A stretch of 39,288 nucleotides of DNA from an uncultured Flavobacteriales bacterium (GTDB lineage: Bacteria > Bacteroidota > Bacteroidia > Flavobacteriales_D > Sanyastnellaceae): positions 1 to 39,288 of the forward strand of contig CALGDB010000007.1 of NCBI GenBank assembly GCA_937884175.1, in the 5' to 3' direction. The position numbers were made by a program, and so were the translations under genes. Numbering within the stretch: position 1 is the first letter of the stretch; each line of letters begins with the position of its first letter. The notes below the pieces were generated by a model that was not told where the DNA came from, ran no database searches, and saw only the letters and a program-made list of their open reading frames with translations. Shown piece after piece: positions 17,827-26,321 of this stretch.

Positions 17827-19272
17827 GTGTCAGCCATCCGCACACATTGGCCCTTGCTATTGACCGCGGCTTTCACCGGCGCGGTCATGCTGGGCGTTTA
17901 TAATGACTTTCCCTGGCTGGCGCTGTTGCCCCTGGCTGGCGCCGGCATTTGGCTGGCCTTCACGCGGTTGGACATTCTGCTCCTTTGTCTCGTAGCTGCC
18001 GTGCCGTTGAGCCTCAACCTCGAGGAAATGGAAATTGGCGGCCTCGGCGTGTACTTGCCCACCGAACCACTGCTGGCTGGGCTGCTGCTGTTATTCATCT
18101 TGCGGGCGATGCGTGGCTTTCCAGTGGACCAACGCCTGCTCCGCCATCCGCTGACCTACTGGGTAAGCGGGTCCTTGGTGTGGGTTCTCCTCACGGCCAT
18201 TGTGAGCGAATACCCCGTGATTTCGCTGAAATTCTTCACCGCCCGGCTGTGGTTTGTCGTTGGATTTTTCTTCTTCCTCGGCCACCTTTTCCTACACGCA
18301 CCAGAGCGCCGGCACCAGTTCATTCTGGCCTACGCCTTTCCCCTGTGCATCGTCATCATTTACACGTTGATTCGCCATGCAGGTTTTGGCTTTGAAAAGG
18401 ACGCCGGACACTGGGTGATGAAGCCGTTCTTTAAGGATCACACATCGTACGGCGCGGCATTGGCCATGGTCATTCCACCGATGCTCGCCTTGCTGACATG
18501 GCGGCGGTTCTCGGCGTTTGTGCGCGTGGTCCTGCTCGGGGTAGTGGCCATCTTGGTCACGGGCATGGTCTTTTCGTACACACGAGCTGCGTGGGTCTCG
18601 CTCGCGGCGGTTGGTGCGTTGTTCAGCGTAATGAAACTTGGTGTTCGATTGCGCACGTTGGTGAGTGTGGGGATCTTGGTTTTGGGGTTCCTGTGGGTGG
18701 CCCAAGATGCGCTGTTGATTCAGCTTCAACGCAACGAACAAGACTCGTCTGATGACCTCGCCGAACACGTGGAATCGATTTCCAATGTCTCGAGTGACGC
18801 GTCAAATTTGGAGCGCCTCAATCGGTGGAACGCTGCCTTCGCGCTCTTCCAAGAGCGCCCTGTTAGTGGCTGGGGGCCGGGTACCTATCAATTTGTGTAC
18901 GCGCCGTTCCAGCGTTCTGAAGACCGCACCATCATCAGTACCAACAACGCCGATGGCGGAAATGCGCACAGCGAATACCTCGGACCGCTTGCAGAACAGG
19001 GCATCCTCGGGATGGTTTTTGCCTTGGGATTGTTAGGCTTCTGCTTACACCTGGGATTCCGGGTACAAAACCAACTGCGCAACCGGGATCAACGTAACCT
19101 TGCCATGGGGGTCTTCCTCGGCCTGATGACGTATTTCGTACACGGGGTGCTGAACAACTACTTGGACACCGACAAAGCCAGTGCGCTGTTCTGGGGGTTT
19201 TTCGCCTTGCTCATGGTATGGAACCTCACCGGGGATGCAGATGCCGAAGAGCAGCCTGAAGCCATCACTTGA
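17827..19272 (+). CDS. O-antigen ligase/polymerase (Wzy_C/WaaL-like) membrane protein
   Basis: GTG start at 17827, 3 nt after the wzz-like stop; many TMs; FSYTRAAWVSLAAVGALFSV and RPVSGWGPGTYQFVYAPFQ...GNAHSEYLGPLAEQGILGMVFAL are characteristic O-antigen ligase motifs. Confidence 0.88.
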   Translation: MSAIRTHWPLLLTAAFTGAVMLGVYNDFPWLALLPLAGAGIWLAFTRLDILLLCLVAAVPLSLNLEEMEIGGLGVYLPTEPLLAGLLLLFILRAMRGFPVDQRLLRHPLTYWVSGSLVWVLLTAIVSEYPVISLKFFTARLWFVVGFFFFLGHLFLHAPERRHQFILAYAFPLCIVIIYTLIRHAGFGFEKDAGHWVMKPFFKDHTSYGAALAMVIPPMLALLTWRRFSAFVRVVLLGVVAILVTGMVFSYTRAAWVSLAAVGALFSVMKLGVRLRTLVSVGILVLGFLWVAQDALLIQLQRNEQDSSDDLAEHVESISNVSSDASNLERLNRWNAAFALFQERPVSGWGPGTYQFVYAPFQRSEDRTIISTNNADGGNAHSEYLGPLAEQGILGMVFALGLLGFCLHLGFRVQNQLRNRDQRNLAMGVFLGLMTYFVHGVLNNYLDTDKASALFWGFFALLMVWNLTGDADAEEQPEAIT

Positions 19273-20485
19273 AGCGAACCACCATCAGGGCGGTGTCATC
19301 AAAGCTGGGCTCCGAACCTTTGAAGGTGCGAACCGCCTCAATCAACGCTTCTTGCACCGCATCAACCGGCATGCCGCGCCGTTCTCGAACCACCTCCTCC
19401 ATCCGCTGCATACCAAAGGGCACATCGTCCGAATTTTCCTGCTCCACGAGCCCATCGGTGTAGCACAAAAGGGTGGCTCCCGGCCGGATGTTCTCATTTC
19501 CTGCTTCAATCGACGGGATTTCCCGGAACATCCCCAGCCCGCAGCATCCCAACTCGAGTTGCTGAGTCGAGCCGTCTGCCGACATCAACACCGGTGGGTT
19601 GTGTCCGCAATTGATGTATTGCAAACTCTGGTCCCTGCGGTTGTATACCGCGGCAAAGAGCGTGATGTACTTTTCGCCTTTGGCGTTGTCCATCACCCGT
19701 TTGTTCAACTGGGTCACCACTTCGACTAAATCGCTGGACTCGTATTGAAAGATGGCGCGGAGGTTCGCCTGAAAATTCGACATGAGAAACGCCGCCGCGA
19801 TGCCTTTGCCACTCACATCTGCCATGCAAAACACCAACCGGTCCTCGTCCACGGAAAACACATCGTAATAGTCGCCGCCCACTTCCAAGTGAGGCTTGTA
19901 AAATGCGGCAACGTCAACGTCCCGGTCGCGGGGCCAATCCCCTGGCACGAGCATGGATTGGAGGTCCGCAGCAAGCTCCAACTCACGGCGCGTTGCTTCT
20001 TGGCGCACCCGTTCCAACTCCAATCGCTTATTCTGAAGCGCGACGATCAACACGTTGGTCAACAACTCGATGAAGCGCAGGTGCTTCACAACGGGGCTCA
20101 CTCCCGTGCCTTCCTCGGTATCTCCGGCCAGCAGGTATGCGATAGGCTCTCCGTTGTGCAGCACGGGGATTACCACATCAAAATCCTCATTTCCCTGCGA
20201 AGAATGCAAACGAACTTGCCCACCTTTGTCGAAGAAGGACGCTTCCAAAACGACCGGAATCTCTCCGGCCACACCATTGGTTAACAGACACTTCCAACCG
20301 CCGTCGTTGGCATACAACACCAACCGGTGAATGCCCAAATTCTCAGCCAGTGTGACCCGGTATTGTTCAAGCAATTCAGCCTCGGTGGCGCGCGCGTTGA
20401 TGCCCTGCGTCACATCGAGCAACGCATTCAGCTTGTAATCTTGGACCTCGAGCCGCTGCTCAAGCCGTTCGACGCTGTGGGCCAT
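19265..20485 (-). CDS. PP2C/SpoIIE (RsbU-like) serine phosphatase with N-terminal GAF-like sensor region
   Basis: MAHSVERLEQRLEVQDYKLNALLDVTQGINA; LAADLQSMLVPGDWPRDRDVDVAAFYKPHLEVGGDYYDVFSVDEDRLVFCMADVSGKGIAAAFLMSNFQANLRA; YINCGHNPPVLM; LLCYTDGLVEQEN; DDTALMVVRFK. Start ATG 20485; overlaps the O-antigen ligase stop by 8 nt. Confidence 0.9.
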   Translation of the reverse strand: MAHSVERLEQRLEVQDYKLNALLDVTQGINARATEAELLEQYRVTLAENLGIHRLVLYANDGGWKCLLTNGVAGEIPVVLEASFFDKGGQVRLHSSQGNEDFDVVIPVLHNGEPIAYLLAGDTEEGTGVSPVVKHLRFIELLTNVLIVALQNKRLELERVRQEATRRELELAADLQSMLVPGDWPRDRDVDVAAFYKPHLEVGGDYYDVFSVDEDRLVFCMADVSGKGIAAAFLMSNFQANLRAIFQYESSDLVEVVTQLNKRVMDNAKGEKYITLFAAVYNRRDQSLQYINCGHNPPVLMSADGSTQQLELGCCGLGMFREIPSIEAGNENIRPGATLLCYTDGLVEQENSDDVPFGMQRMEEVVRERRGMPVDAVQEALIEAVRTFKGSEPSFDDTALMVVRFK

Positions 20486-20489
20486 GGGG

Positions 20490-21056
20490 TTACTTTTTGA
20501 CGCGCTCGACGTATTCTTTGTTGCGGGTGTCCACCTTGACGAAGTCACCGATGTCAATGAACAACGGTACGCGAATTTCAACCCCCGTATCGGTGGTGGC
20601 CGGCTTCAGAGTGTTAGTTGCCGTATCGCCTTTGATGCCCGGTTCGGTGTACGTGATTTCGGCTTCGACGTGGGTCGGCAAGTCGCAACTCAACACGCGC
20701 TCCTCGTCCGCATGAAATTGCAATTGGCAAATCAGCCCGTCCTTCAAAAATTCCGGCGCATTGATGACATGGCGCTCAATCGGAATCTGCTCAAACGACT
20801 CGAGATTCATAAAGAAAAAACTCTGGTCGTCGTTGTACAAATATTGGTATTCGCGGGTCTCGATCCGGACGGGGTCAATTTTCACCCCCGCGTTAAAGGT
20901 GTGATCAACCACCTTTCCCGTTTGAAGGTTTTTGAGCTTTGTTCGCACAAAAGCTGCTCCTTTTCCGGGCTTGACATGCAGAAACTCAATGATCTGCCAC
21001 AGGCCGTTGTTGTGGTTCAACACGAGGCCGTTTTTGATGTCCGAAGTCGTTGCCAT
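20490..21056 (-). CDS. efp: Elongation factor P
   Basis: MATTSDIKNGLVLNHNNGLWQIIEFLHVKPGKGAAFVRTKLKNLQTGKVVDHTFNAG...YTEPGIKGDTATNTLKPATTDTGVEIRVPLFIDIGDFVKVDTRNKEYVERVKK. ATG 21056 preferred. Confidence 0.97.
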   Translation of the reverse strand: MATTSDIKNGLVLNHNNGLWQIIEFLHVKPGKGAAFVRTKLKNLQTGKVVDHTFNAGVKIDPVRIETREYQYLYNDDQSFFFMNLESFEQIPIERHVINAPEFLKDGLICQLQFHADEERVLSCDLPTHVEAEITYTEPGIKGDTATNTLKPATTDTGVEIRVPLFIDIGDFVKVDTRNKEYVERVKK

Positions 21057-21185
21057 TAATCGATAGTCTTTTGGCGAAGATAGCGTCACAAGTTCATGCG
21101 GATGGATAGGTTAAATTCAGTTTGTGCAGAGGTCAATGTCAACATATTCTCGCCGACTTCCCCTGCGTCCGGCCGATTGGAACAT

Positions 21186-22718
21186 TTACTCGCGCCTCAC
21201 TTCCGGCGGATGTACCCAAGTCAATCCCTCCAATACGGGCGCATCCGCATCACCCGATTTCCACTGCCCTTCCGGGCGATCCAACAAGACAATGCGTTGG
21301 ACCGCACCGTCATCAAAGTCCATGCGCATCTTACTGCACAACGACTGGTTGAATTCAGCGCATGGCGCATCGGCCTCACTATCGAAATAAATGCTTTGCG
21401 CATTGCCATTGACCCAAACGGCCTCCAAGGCGTTCGAAACGAAGCGACCTGTAATTTCCCGACCGGCGATTTGCTGATAACACGCCCCGCTGTCAACCAG
21501 CATCATCAAACTCGCATGGCCAGCCGCACGGAGCGATTCGGGCCGGTTTTCCACCACGGCCCATTCCAACGAATCGGACTGGAGCAACCAGCCTTCCATC
21601 CACATTTTAGGGCTGCGCAAGAGTTGAACGCGGTCTGCATCGGTGTTCCAAATGAGCGTATCACAGATCGCTGAGGCATCGCCCTGGTTCAATTCTACCG
21701 CCGGCCATACGGTGGTCAACCCGCCCACGACGGAGATTGTATCGGCCACCAGTTTCAACGTGTCCTCCTCCCCTGCGTCAACCCAACACGCCCGCTGCTC
21801 CGGTTTTCCGACCATCAAGACGTCAAATTCCTCTCCCCGCTCCAACCGTTCCGCGTAATGCCCTGACAACGTCCACAATTCCAGGGTATCCGTGATGTCC
21901 ACCTCACCTACTGCAGTAGCGGGAAGCAAGGTGTCCGGCGGAAGGTGAACGCTATCGGCCTCGAGCCACACCTCGTCGTTGCGTAACTCAACCCCGGGAG
22001 CGCCAGCGCCCCCAAACCACCCCGATTCTGTCTCTACATCAAATTCACCGCTGCTGCACCGCAGTTCAAAGCGCTCATCCGTCGTGTGCAGGTGACTCGG
22101 ACCATGAAACGAAAATTCATCCACTTCTTCCCGCCAATGCAAGCTGTCGGAGTCCAAGGTGTAGTCCGCGTTATCCATGTGCACCGAACCTCCGAGCATG
22201 AGCAACGCAGTCTTGGCTTGGTATTGACCGTGGTGAAACTCAACCGACCGGCCATCGTCTTGCAATCGCCCGCCAAAAGGCAATAGGGCCACTTCCTGCT
22301 TCAAATGGTAACGCAATACCGTACACGTCAACCGACCGGCCTCTGCCTCCAACTGCACGAGACGGTCCGGATGGGATTTGGCCCGCACCCAATGAGTCTC
22401 CGGGTTCAGCTCCATTTCATCGGCCCTCAGGGTTTGAGGACCGTCCGTTAACTTCACATTACCCATGGTCCGGAAGATTCCATCGTCATAACGCCAAGCG
22501 CTATCGCACCGCAAACGGCTATCCTCCATGCCCAAAAGCACCCCGCCAATCAACCGCTGCACATCAGGTTGTGAACGGTCCCGTAGAATGGCGTCCGCTT
22601 GCAGGATTTGGATGCGAATCGGTTCGTTTTCCTGGGCCGATGCGACCAGGGCAACAGCTCCGGCAAGGCCTAAAAAGAGTGTGCGCAACCGATTTTGAAG
22701 AGGGCATCCGAAATTCAT
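21186..22718 (-). CDS. OstA/LptA-like LPS transport periplasmic protein
   Basis: MNFGCPLQNRLRTLFLGLAGAVALVASAQENEPIRIQILQADAILRD; repeated OstA-type patterns (LIGGVLLGMEDSRLRCDSAWRYDDGIFRTMGNVKLTDGPQTLRADEMELN). ATG 22718; the longer ORF start (22907) reads antisense through a tRNA. Confidence 0.83.
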   Translation of the reverse strand: MNFGCPLQNRLRTLFLGLAGAVALVASAQENEPIRIQILQADAILRDRSQPDVQRLIGGVLLGMEDSRLRCDSAWRYDDGIFRTMGNVKLTDGPQTLRADEMELNPETHWVRAKSHPDRLVQLEAEAGRLTCTVLRYHLKQEVALLPFGGRLQDDGRSVEFHHGQYQAKTALLMLGGSVHMDNADYTLDSDSLHWREEVDEFSFHGPSHLHTTDERFELRCSSGEFDVETESGWFGGAGAPGVELRNDEVWLEADSVHLPPDTLLPATAVGEVDITDTLELWTLSGHYAERLERGEEFDVLMVGKPEQRACWVDAGEEDTLKLVADTISVVGGLTTVWPAVELNQGDASAICDTLIWNTDADRVQLLRSPKMWMEGWLLQSDSLEWAVVENRPESLRAAGHASLMMLVDSGACYQQIAGREITGRFVSNALEAVWVNGNAQSIYFDSEADAPCAEFNQSLCSKMRMDFDDGAVQRIVLLDRPEGQWKSGDADAPVLEGLTWVHPPEVRRE

Positions 22719-22751
22719 CGCTTGCAAGTTCCATCGAAATATCCGTATTCC

Positions 22752-22759
22752 TACCTTTG
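22752..22759 (+). promoter_or_regulatory. Candidate -7 element (TAnnTTTG) for tRNA-Leu
   Basis: TACCTTTG exact match, 17 nt upstream of the tRNA 5' end. Confidence 0.45.
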
Positions 22760-22776
22760 CTCCCCTTTCTGATTGG

Positions 22777-22861
22777 GCGGGTGTGGTGAAATTGGTAGAC
22801 ACGCTGGATTTAGGATCCAGTGCCGCGAGGCGTGTGGGTTCGAGTCCCTCCACCCGCACCA
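22777..22861 (+). tRNA. tRNA-Leu (anticodon TAG), CCA encoded
   Basis: Acceptor GCGGGTG/CACCCGC, anticodon stem CTGGA-TTTAGGA-TCCAG with anticodon TAG at 22811-22813, class II variable arm, T-loop GTTCGAGTC, 3' CCA at 22859-22861. Confidence 0.95.
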
Positions 22862-22944
22862 TTCGGAAAGCATGAACCAAAAACGCTTGAACACAGGCCA
22901 TCAGCAAACGCTAACGTCATTTCCCAAGCTTTCTTACATCGCCT

Positions 22945-24300
22945 ATGCAAATCGATCGCAACCCCGTCGACGAGCTCACTGCTCGACTGACCGTAACCGT
23001 TGAACCTGCGGACTACGAATCCCGCGTTGAGAAAATCCTCAACGACTACCGCAAAAACTCCACGTACCCTGGATTCCGCAAAGGAAAGGCGCCCATGGCC
23101 CTCATCCGGAAGCAATACGCCGCGCCGGTACTCGCCGATGAAATGAACAAGATCATTTCAGAAGAATTGAGCGCCTACATCACCAAGGAAAAGATTGACA
23201 TACTCGGCAACCCCATTCCCGAGACCAGCACAGAGGCTTCCGGCAATTGGGAAAAGCCTGAAAACTTCACCTTCACCTACGAAATTGGTCTCGCTCCAGA
23301 AATCAACCTGAGCTTCGGACGCAGCGCCAAGTTCACCCGCCACGTCATCAAGGTGGACAAAAAGTCCATCGAAGCTGCCGTGAGCGACCATACCCGTCGC
23401 CACGGAAGCATCAGCGAACAAGAACTCGCCTCTGATACGGACCTGCTCATCGGCCATTTCACTCAATTGAATGATGCCGGCGAACCCCTCGAAGGCGGCA
23501 TCGAAAGCGATTCCAACATCGCGCTCGAGCACCTCGACGAAAGAAAAACCCGCAAAGCCCTGACCGGAGCGAAGGTCGGAGACACCTTCGATGTCGACCC
23601 GCATAAGGTTTCGAACGGACACGAGGACCTCGGAAAGATGCTCGGCATCACCTACGAACAAGTCCACGACTTGAAGGGTCAGTTCCGTTTTGAAGTCAAA
23701 GAAATCAAGCGCCTCACCCCCGCTGAGAACGACCAAAGCCTGTGGGACAAGGTCCTCGGCAAGGACGTGGTTAGCACTGAAAAGGACTTCCGCGAAAAGG
23801 TGGCCGAGGAGTTGACGAGTCAGTTCGACCGCGACGCGGAGCATATTTTCCGCCGCCGTTTCGTTGTGGACCTCATCGAGTACATGAAGATTCAGATGCC
23901 CGATGCCTTCTTGAAGCGTTGGATCCAGATGAACAACGAGAATCCGCTCACGGAGGAACAGCTGGAGAAAGAATACCCCAGCTACGCCGATTCCATGCGC
24001 TGGCAATTACTTCAACAGGCCGTCATGAAAGATACAGATATGCGCGTGACTGGCGAAGAGTTGGAAGAAGAAGCCAAAAAAGTCATCGGCGCACAGTATG
24101 CGCAATACGGCATGCCACTTGAGGGCGAGATGCTAGATAATTTTGCCAAAAACGCCCTCGCCAATGACGACGAGCGCCGCCGCATTGCGGACATCATCAT
24201 CGAGCGCAAAGTGGTGGATAACTTGAAGCCACGGGTCACCATCAAGAACAAGACCGTTTCGTTCGAGGACTTTGCCAAGGTGGCCGCAGAGGTCCGATAA
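22945..24300 (+). CDS. tig: Trigger factor
   Basis: MQIDRNPVDELTARLTVTVEPADYESRVEKILNDYRKNSTYPGFRKGKAPMALIRKQY (ribosome-binding GFRKGKAP signature); immediately upstream of clpP-clpX as in many bacteria. Confidence 0.92.
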   Translation: MQIDRNPVDELTARLTVTVEPADYESRVEKILNDYRKNSTYPGFRKGKAPMALIRKQYAAPVLADEMNKIISEELSAYITKEKIDILGNPIPETSTEASGNWEKPENFTFTYEIGLAPEINLSFGRSAKFTRHVIKVDKKSIEAAVSDHTRRHGSISEQELASDTDLLIGHFTQLNDAGEPLEGGIESDSNIALEHLDERKTRKALTGAKVGDTFDVDPHKVSNGHEDLGKMLGITYEQVHDLKGQFRFEVKEIKRLTPAENDQSLWDKVLGKDVVSTEKDFREKVAEELTSQFDRDAEHIFRRRFVVDLIEYMKIQMPDAFLKRWIQMNNENPLTEEQLEKEYPSYADSMRWQLLQQAVMKDTDMRVTGEELEEEAKKVIGAQYAQYGMPLEGEMLDNFAKNALANDDERRRIADIIIERKVVDNLKPRVTIKNKTVSFEDFAKVAAEVR

Positions 24301-24310
24301 GAGCGCGGCG

Positions 24311-24351
24311 TTTGTAACGGGTCGAGTTTATCAAGAACACCCGTTCACAAA
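24311..24351. repeat. Imperfect inverted repeat in the tig-clpP intergenic region
   Basis: TTTGTAACGGGT (24311-24322) / ACCCGTTCACAAA (24339-24351): 12 complementary positions with one bulged C; 16-nt spacer; no T-tract follows. Confidence 0.6.
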
Positions 24352-24412
24352 AGATTGCTAATCGGCCGCAAATGCGCGCACCGAGTACGGGAAACGTCTT
24401 TACTTTTATATC

Positions 24413-25090
24413 ATGACCGATCGCAACGAATTCCTCAAGTATGCCGTCAAAGACCGCGGCATGAGCAGCCAAACCGTACGGGACTACATCTCCCACGCAT
24501 ACGGCCCTGAAAACCTGACCCGCACTGTAATTGAAGAGCGCCAGATGCCCTTCCGAGAAGTGGATGTCTTTTCGCGTTTGATGGCCGACCGCATCATTTT
24601 CCTAGGCACAGGCATTGACGATTACATCGCCAACATAATCCAGGCCCAATTGCTGTTCTTGGAGTCCACCGACGCAAGCAAGGACATCCAGATTTACATC
24701 AACAGCCCCGGCGGTTCGGTGTACGCGGGCTTAGGCATCTACGACACCATGCAGTACATCCGCCCGGATGTCGCCACCATTTGCACCGGCATGGCTGCGT
24801 CGATGGGAGCCGTGCTCCTTTGCGCAGGTGCTGGTGGAAAGCGAACGGGCTTGAAGCACAGCCGGGTCATGATCCACCAGCCCCTCGGCGGAGCAAGCGG
24901 TCAGGCTTCTGACATTGAAATCACCGCCCGTGAAATCCAAAAACTGAAGAAGGAACTCTACGCCATCATTTCTCACCACAGCGGCCAAACCGAAAAAAAG
25001 GTGTGGAACGACTCCGACCGCGATTACTGGATGATTGCATCCGAAGCCAAGGAGTACGGTATGATTGACGAAGTCCTCGAACGCAAATAA
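24413..25090 (+). CDS. clpP: ATP-dependent Clp protease proteolytic subunit
   Basis: [64 protein letters not shown] (catalytic Ser), [11 protein letters not shown] (catalytic His). Confidence 0.97.
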   Translation: MTDRNEFLKYAVKDRGMSSQTVRDYISHAYGPENLTRTVIEERQMPFREVDVFSRLMADRIIFLGTGIDDYIANIIQAQLLFLESTDASKDIQIYINSPGGSVYAGLGIYDTMQYIRPDVATICTGMAASMGAVLLCAGAGGKRTGLKHSRVMIHQPLGGASGQASDIEITAREIQKLKKELYAIISHHSGQTEKKVWNDSDRDYWMIASEAKEYGMIDEVLERK

Positions 25091-25101
25091 GCATCACCGC
25101 G

Positions 25102-26316
25102 ATGAGTGATACCCCCATCCACTGTTCATTCTGCGGGCGCAGCAAGGAAGACGTTGAAGTCTTAATTGCGGGCGTCACTGGCCACATTTGTGACCATTGC
25201 ATCGAGCAGGCTGATGGCATTTTGCGCGAAGAGAAAAAAGCCGCACCTGCCGGTGCAGCTTTCTCCCTCAAGCTTCCGAAAGAAATCAAGGAGCACCTCG
25301 ATACTTACGTCATTGGCCAAGAGGAGGCCAAAAAGACTATCAGTGTCGCGGTGTACAACCACTACAAGCGCATCCTCAATCCAAAGCACGACAGCGAAGT
25401 CGAAATCGACAAATCCAACGTGATCTTACTCGGTGAAACAGGCACCGGCAAGACCTTGCTAGCGCGCACCATCGCCCGCATGCTCGACGTCCCATTCTGC
25501 ATCGCTGATGCCACAGTATTGACGGAGGCGGGGTACGTCGGTGAGGATGTCGAAAGCGTGCTATCACGTCTGCTCCAAGCGGCGGATTACAACGTTGAGC
25601 AAACCGAACGCGGCATCGTTTTCATCGATGAGGTGGACAAAATCGCGCGCAAAAGCGATAACCCTTCCATCACGCGCGATGTAAGCGGCGAAGGAGTTCA
25701 GCAAGCGCTTCTAAAGCTGCTCGAAGGGGCCGAAGTGAGCGTACCCCCACAAGGCGGCCGCAAGCACCCTGAGCAGAAGCTCATTTCCATTAACACCAAG
25801 AATATCCTGTTCATCTGCGGCGGAGCGTTCGCGGGCATTGAAAAAATCATCGAACGTCGCGTCAACCGCGCTTCCATCGGGTACCAGAACGACGAGGACC
25901 AAATCGACGACGAAAACCTGCTCCAATACGCCGCTCCCGCTGACCTCAAAAGTTTTGGGTTGATTCCGGAACTCATCGGTCGATTCCCGGTGTTTACACA
26001 TCTGAATCCCTTGGACGCGTCGGCACTCCGGCAGATCCTAACCGAGCCGAAGAACGCGTTGTGCAAGCAGTACATCGAGCTGTTCAAAATGGACGGCATT
26101 GACCTCAAATTTGACGCCTCAGGGTTGGATTACATGGTGGAGAAAGCCGTTGAATTCAAACTCGGCGCACGCGGCCTCCGCAGCATCATGGAAGCCGTGT
26201 TGAACGATGCCATGTTTGAGCTACCGGGAACCGAGGAGAAAGAGCTCACGGTCACCCGCACATTCGCCGAAAAACACTTCACCGATAACCAGCAGTCCGG
26301 GTTGCGCGTGGCCTAA
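25102..26316 (+). CDS. clpX: ATP-dependent Clp protease ATP-binding subunit ClpX
   Basis: Zinc finger [26 protein letters not shown], Walker [63 protein letters not shown]. Confidence 0.98.
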   Translation: MSDTPIHCSFCGRSKEDVEVLIAGVTGHICDHCIEQADGILREEKKAAPAGAAFSLKLPKEIKEHLDTYVIGQEEAKKTISVAVYNHYKRILNPKHDSEVEIDKSNVILLGETGTGKTLLARTIARMLDVPFCIADATVLTEAGYVGEDVESVLSRLLQAADYNVEQTERGIVFIDEVDKIARKSDNPSITRDVSGEGVQQALLKLLEGAEVSVPPQGGRKHPEQKLISINTKNILFICGGAFAGIEKIIERRVNRASIGYQNDEDQIDDENLLQYAAPADLKSFGLIPELIGRFPVFTHLNPLDASALRQILTEPKNALCKQYIELFKMDGIDLKFDASGLDYMVEKAVEFKLGARGLRSIMEAVLNDAMFELPGTEEKELTVTRTFAEKHFTDNQQSGLRVA

Positions 26317-26321
26317 GCCCC

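Noticed and set aside
22719-22907. N-terminal extension of the OstA-like ORF (MLMACVQAFLVHAFRMVRVEGLEPTRLAALDPKSSVSTNFTTPAQSERG...)
   Set aside because: It is the antisense translation of tRNA-Leu, a common annotation artefact; the signal-peptide start at 22718 is preferred.
23158-24006. 282-aa minus-strand ORF
   Set aside because: Antisense to tig; composition looks like a shadow ORF.
24401-24408. TACTTTTA as -7 box for clpP
   Set aside because: One mismatch at the conserved G and no suitably spaced -33 element; left unannotated.
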